From Fragilariopsis cylindrus CCMP1102 (Eukaryota > Bacillariophyta > Bacillariophyceae > Bacillariales > Bacillariaceae): DNA of 64,000 nucleotides. This document shows, one piece after another, positions 62,888 through 64,000 of this stretch. Where the stretch lies: the NCBI GenBank assembly GCA_900095095.1, contig FMBT01000324.1:186001-250000 (forward strand), given 5' to 3'. The position numbers and the translations under genes are program-made. The notes below the pieces were generated by a model, which did no database searches, had not been told where the DNA came from, and worked only from the letters and a program-made list of their open reading frames with translations. The number at the start of each line of letters is the position of its first letter. Position 1 is the stretch's first letter.

Positions 62888-64000
62888 GATATTGTATTAT
62901 ATTAACAACTGAATAAGTAATGTAGTTTCGATAGGGAAAGCTTTATAATTGTATGATTGCCAGAAGAAGGAGTGGATGAATGATAATGATATGAAATCAA
63001 GATGATAGATCGAATTGAATTGAATTGATAGACTGATTTGATTGCTGGTTAAAGGCAAGCGAGTAGTAAATTGATTGGTACTGTTCTAGAAAAAGAAATT
63101 GTGAGTATTATCAATTCATGAAACTCCTTTGTTGTTGCTCCTATCTCACTGTATTCTCCTTTATTTTTGCGTCATCAGAGTGCTTCGAGCTATTTCCTAT
63201 TATTGCCAATAAAACCACTAGGTTGGGAGACTCGCAGAAAATTGGCGATTTCGCATCCGTTTCTCGCGATTAAAACGATTTTGAAACTGATTAGTTTTTG
63301 AAAGTGTACCTACTTAACGTTTATTCCGTTGTGCGATTTATTTAGCTTATGGAATTCCAGATCAAATTCAAGTTTGACGAACTCGTTATGTGTCTATTGA
63401 TAACGGCTCGAAAGTGATCAAAACAGGGTGTAAAATTTATTCGTCATGGATAATTTTATATTTAAAAAATAAAAACGTGCGTCCAGCCAGCCTCATTCGC
63501 CAAAACGTTGAGTGTGTGCTTTGAAACGGGCGGACTACAACAATATATTTGCACGTACTGTAATACGTACAACGAAAAATACAAACGCTTTAAAATTTAT
63601 TTCAAGTCGCACACGCGTGTAACTTTGATACTGTTAAAGATAAAAGTAGATTCAGTGTGACATTCAGTACGGTTATGGAAGAGAGGAGGGGCAATGTTAC
63701 AAAAAATAAATTCATACTAATAAAAATAAATAAAGCAAACTGTAATTCTAAGATATAACAGTCAAAAATATGCGATTACAGTAGCTTAAGGAAACTACAC
63801 AGTCCTACAGCACATCATTCTTACCGGTATAGTAGGATCCTAGTGCTGAGAGGGGATATGTAACAGCACTACTAATACTAGAGAGTATTCATTGATACTG
63901 TCTTGAGTAATCTGATTTGTTTGTCCGTCACATTGCATACAACACTAACAGAATTGGGTTGTGTTCCAAGTGTGTACATGCTATGATGTATCTACCTGCT
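62888..64000. other. Cyclin B upstream region, no gene seen
   Basis: About 1.1 kb to the window edge. AT-rich with short TTGGCGATTTCGC and TTCGCCAAAACG stretches near 63243 and 63497 that resemble, but do not match exactly, E2F-type sites on a cell-cycle promoter. No RNA gene or mobile element recognised. Confidence 0.4.

Noticed and set aside
1-64000. CRISPR array, integrase, LTR element or viral genes
   Set aside because: No spaced direct repeats, no reverse transcriptase, capsid or integrase motifs seen on either strand.

Overview
The window looks like nuclear DNA of a diatom, probably pennate. The reasons are bipartite plastid presequences (signal peptide followed by an ASAFAP-like Phe motif such as VNAF, TAF, SGF or NSF), twin-arginine thylakoid-lumen leaders, sparse short GT-AG introns (76-233 bp) with GTAAGT/GTATGT/GTGAGT donors, AT-rich spacers, and acidic or Asn/Ser-rich disordered protein regions. 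There is no sign of a viral or prokaryotic replicon.

Layout. 0.4-2 kb: degenerate GT92-like glycosyltransferase. 2.4-6 kb: divergent pair, a plastid-targeted tRNA-guanine transglycosylase and a lumenal PDZ-FKBP isomerase. 6.5-11.6 kb: a 1,622-residue ArfGAP-DENN-IQ protein rebuilt from three exons. 12.07-12.28 kb: a Stowaway-like MITE. 12.7-18.7 kb: a multi-pass membrane protein and, on the other strand, a ubiquitin-like/Tudor-like protein. 20-23.5 kb: F-box/FIST protein and an aldo-keto reductase, divergent, each with a frame break. 24-30 kb: CK1-like kinase and a myristoylation-site PP2C with two cyclic-nucleotide-binding domains. 31.9-41.2 kb: RBBP6/Mpe1-like 3'-end processing factor, TerC, prenylated ubiquitin-fold protein (MUB/UBL3), a small plastid-type protein and a SET-domain methyltransferase.

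41.9-55.9 kb is the most unusual part. At least five minus-strand genes encode type II membrane proteins with an acidic disordered cytoplasmic N-terminus, one transmembrane helix, a Ser/Thr/Pro-rich stalk and a C-terminal module of about 110 residues bounded by Cys (core DW-I/V-G-I/L-Y, then W-x-W-x-C-G-x3-C). One copy inserts leucine-rich repeats between helix and module. Two copies form a divergent subfamily. A lumenal protein and an FKBP12 with a C-terminal CaaX box sit among them on the plus strand.

57.8-63 kb: a NAK-family (AAK1/GAK-like) kinase, a spacer with degenerate tandem repeats, and a B-type cyclin whose destruction box is split by an intron.

Taken together the genes are mostly ordinary diatom housekeeping (plastid maintenance, membrane traffic, signalling, ubiquitin-type modification, mRNA 3' processing, cell cycle) plus one lineage-specific expansion of surface or secreted-type proteins. 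Several reading frames shift by one base within or near simple repeats or homopolymers. These may be assembly indels or real allelic breaks, and the sequence alone cannot separate the two.
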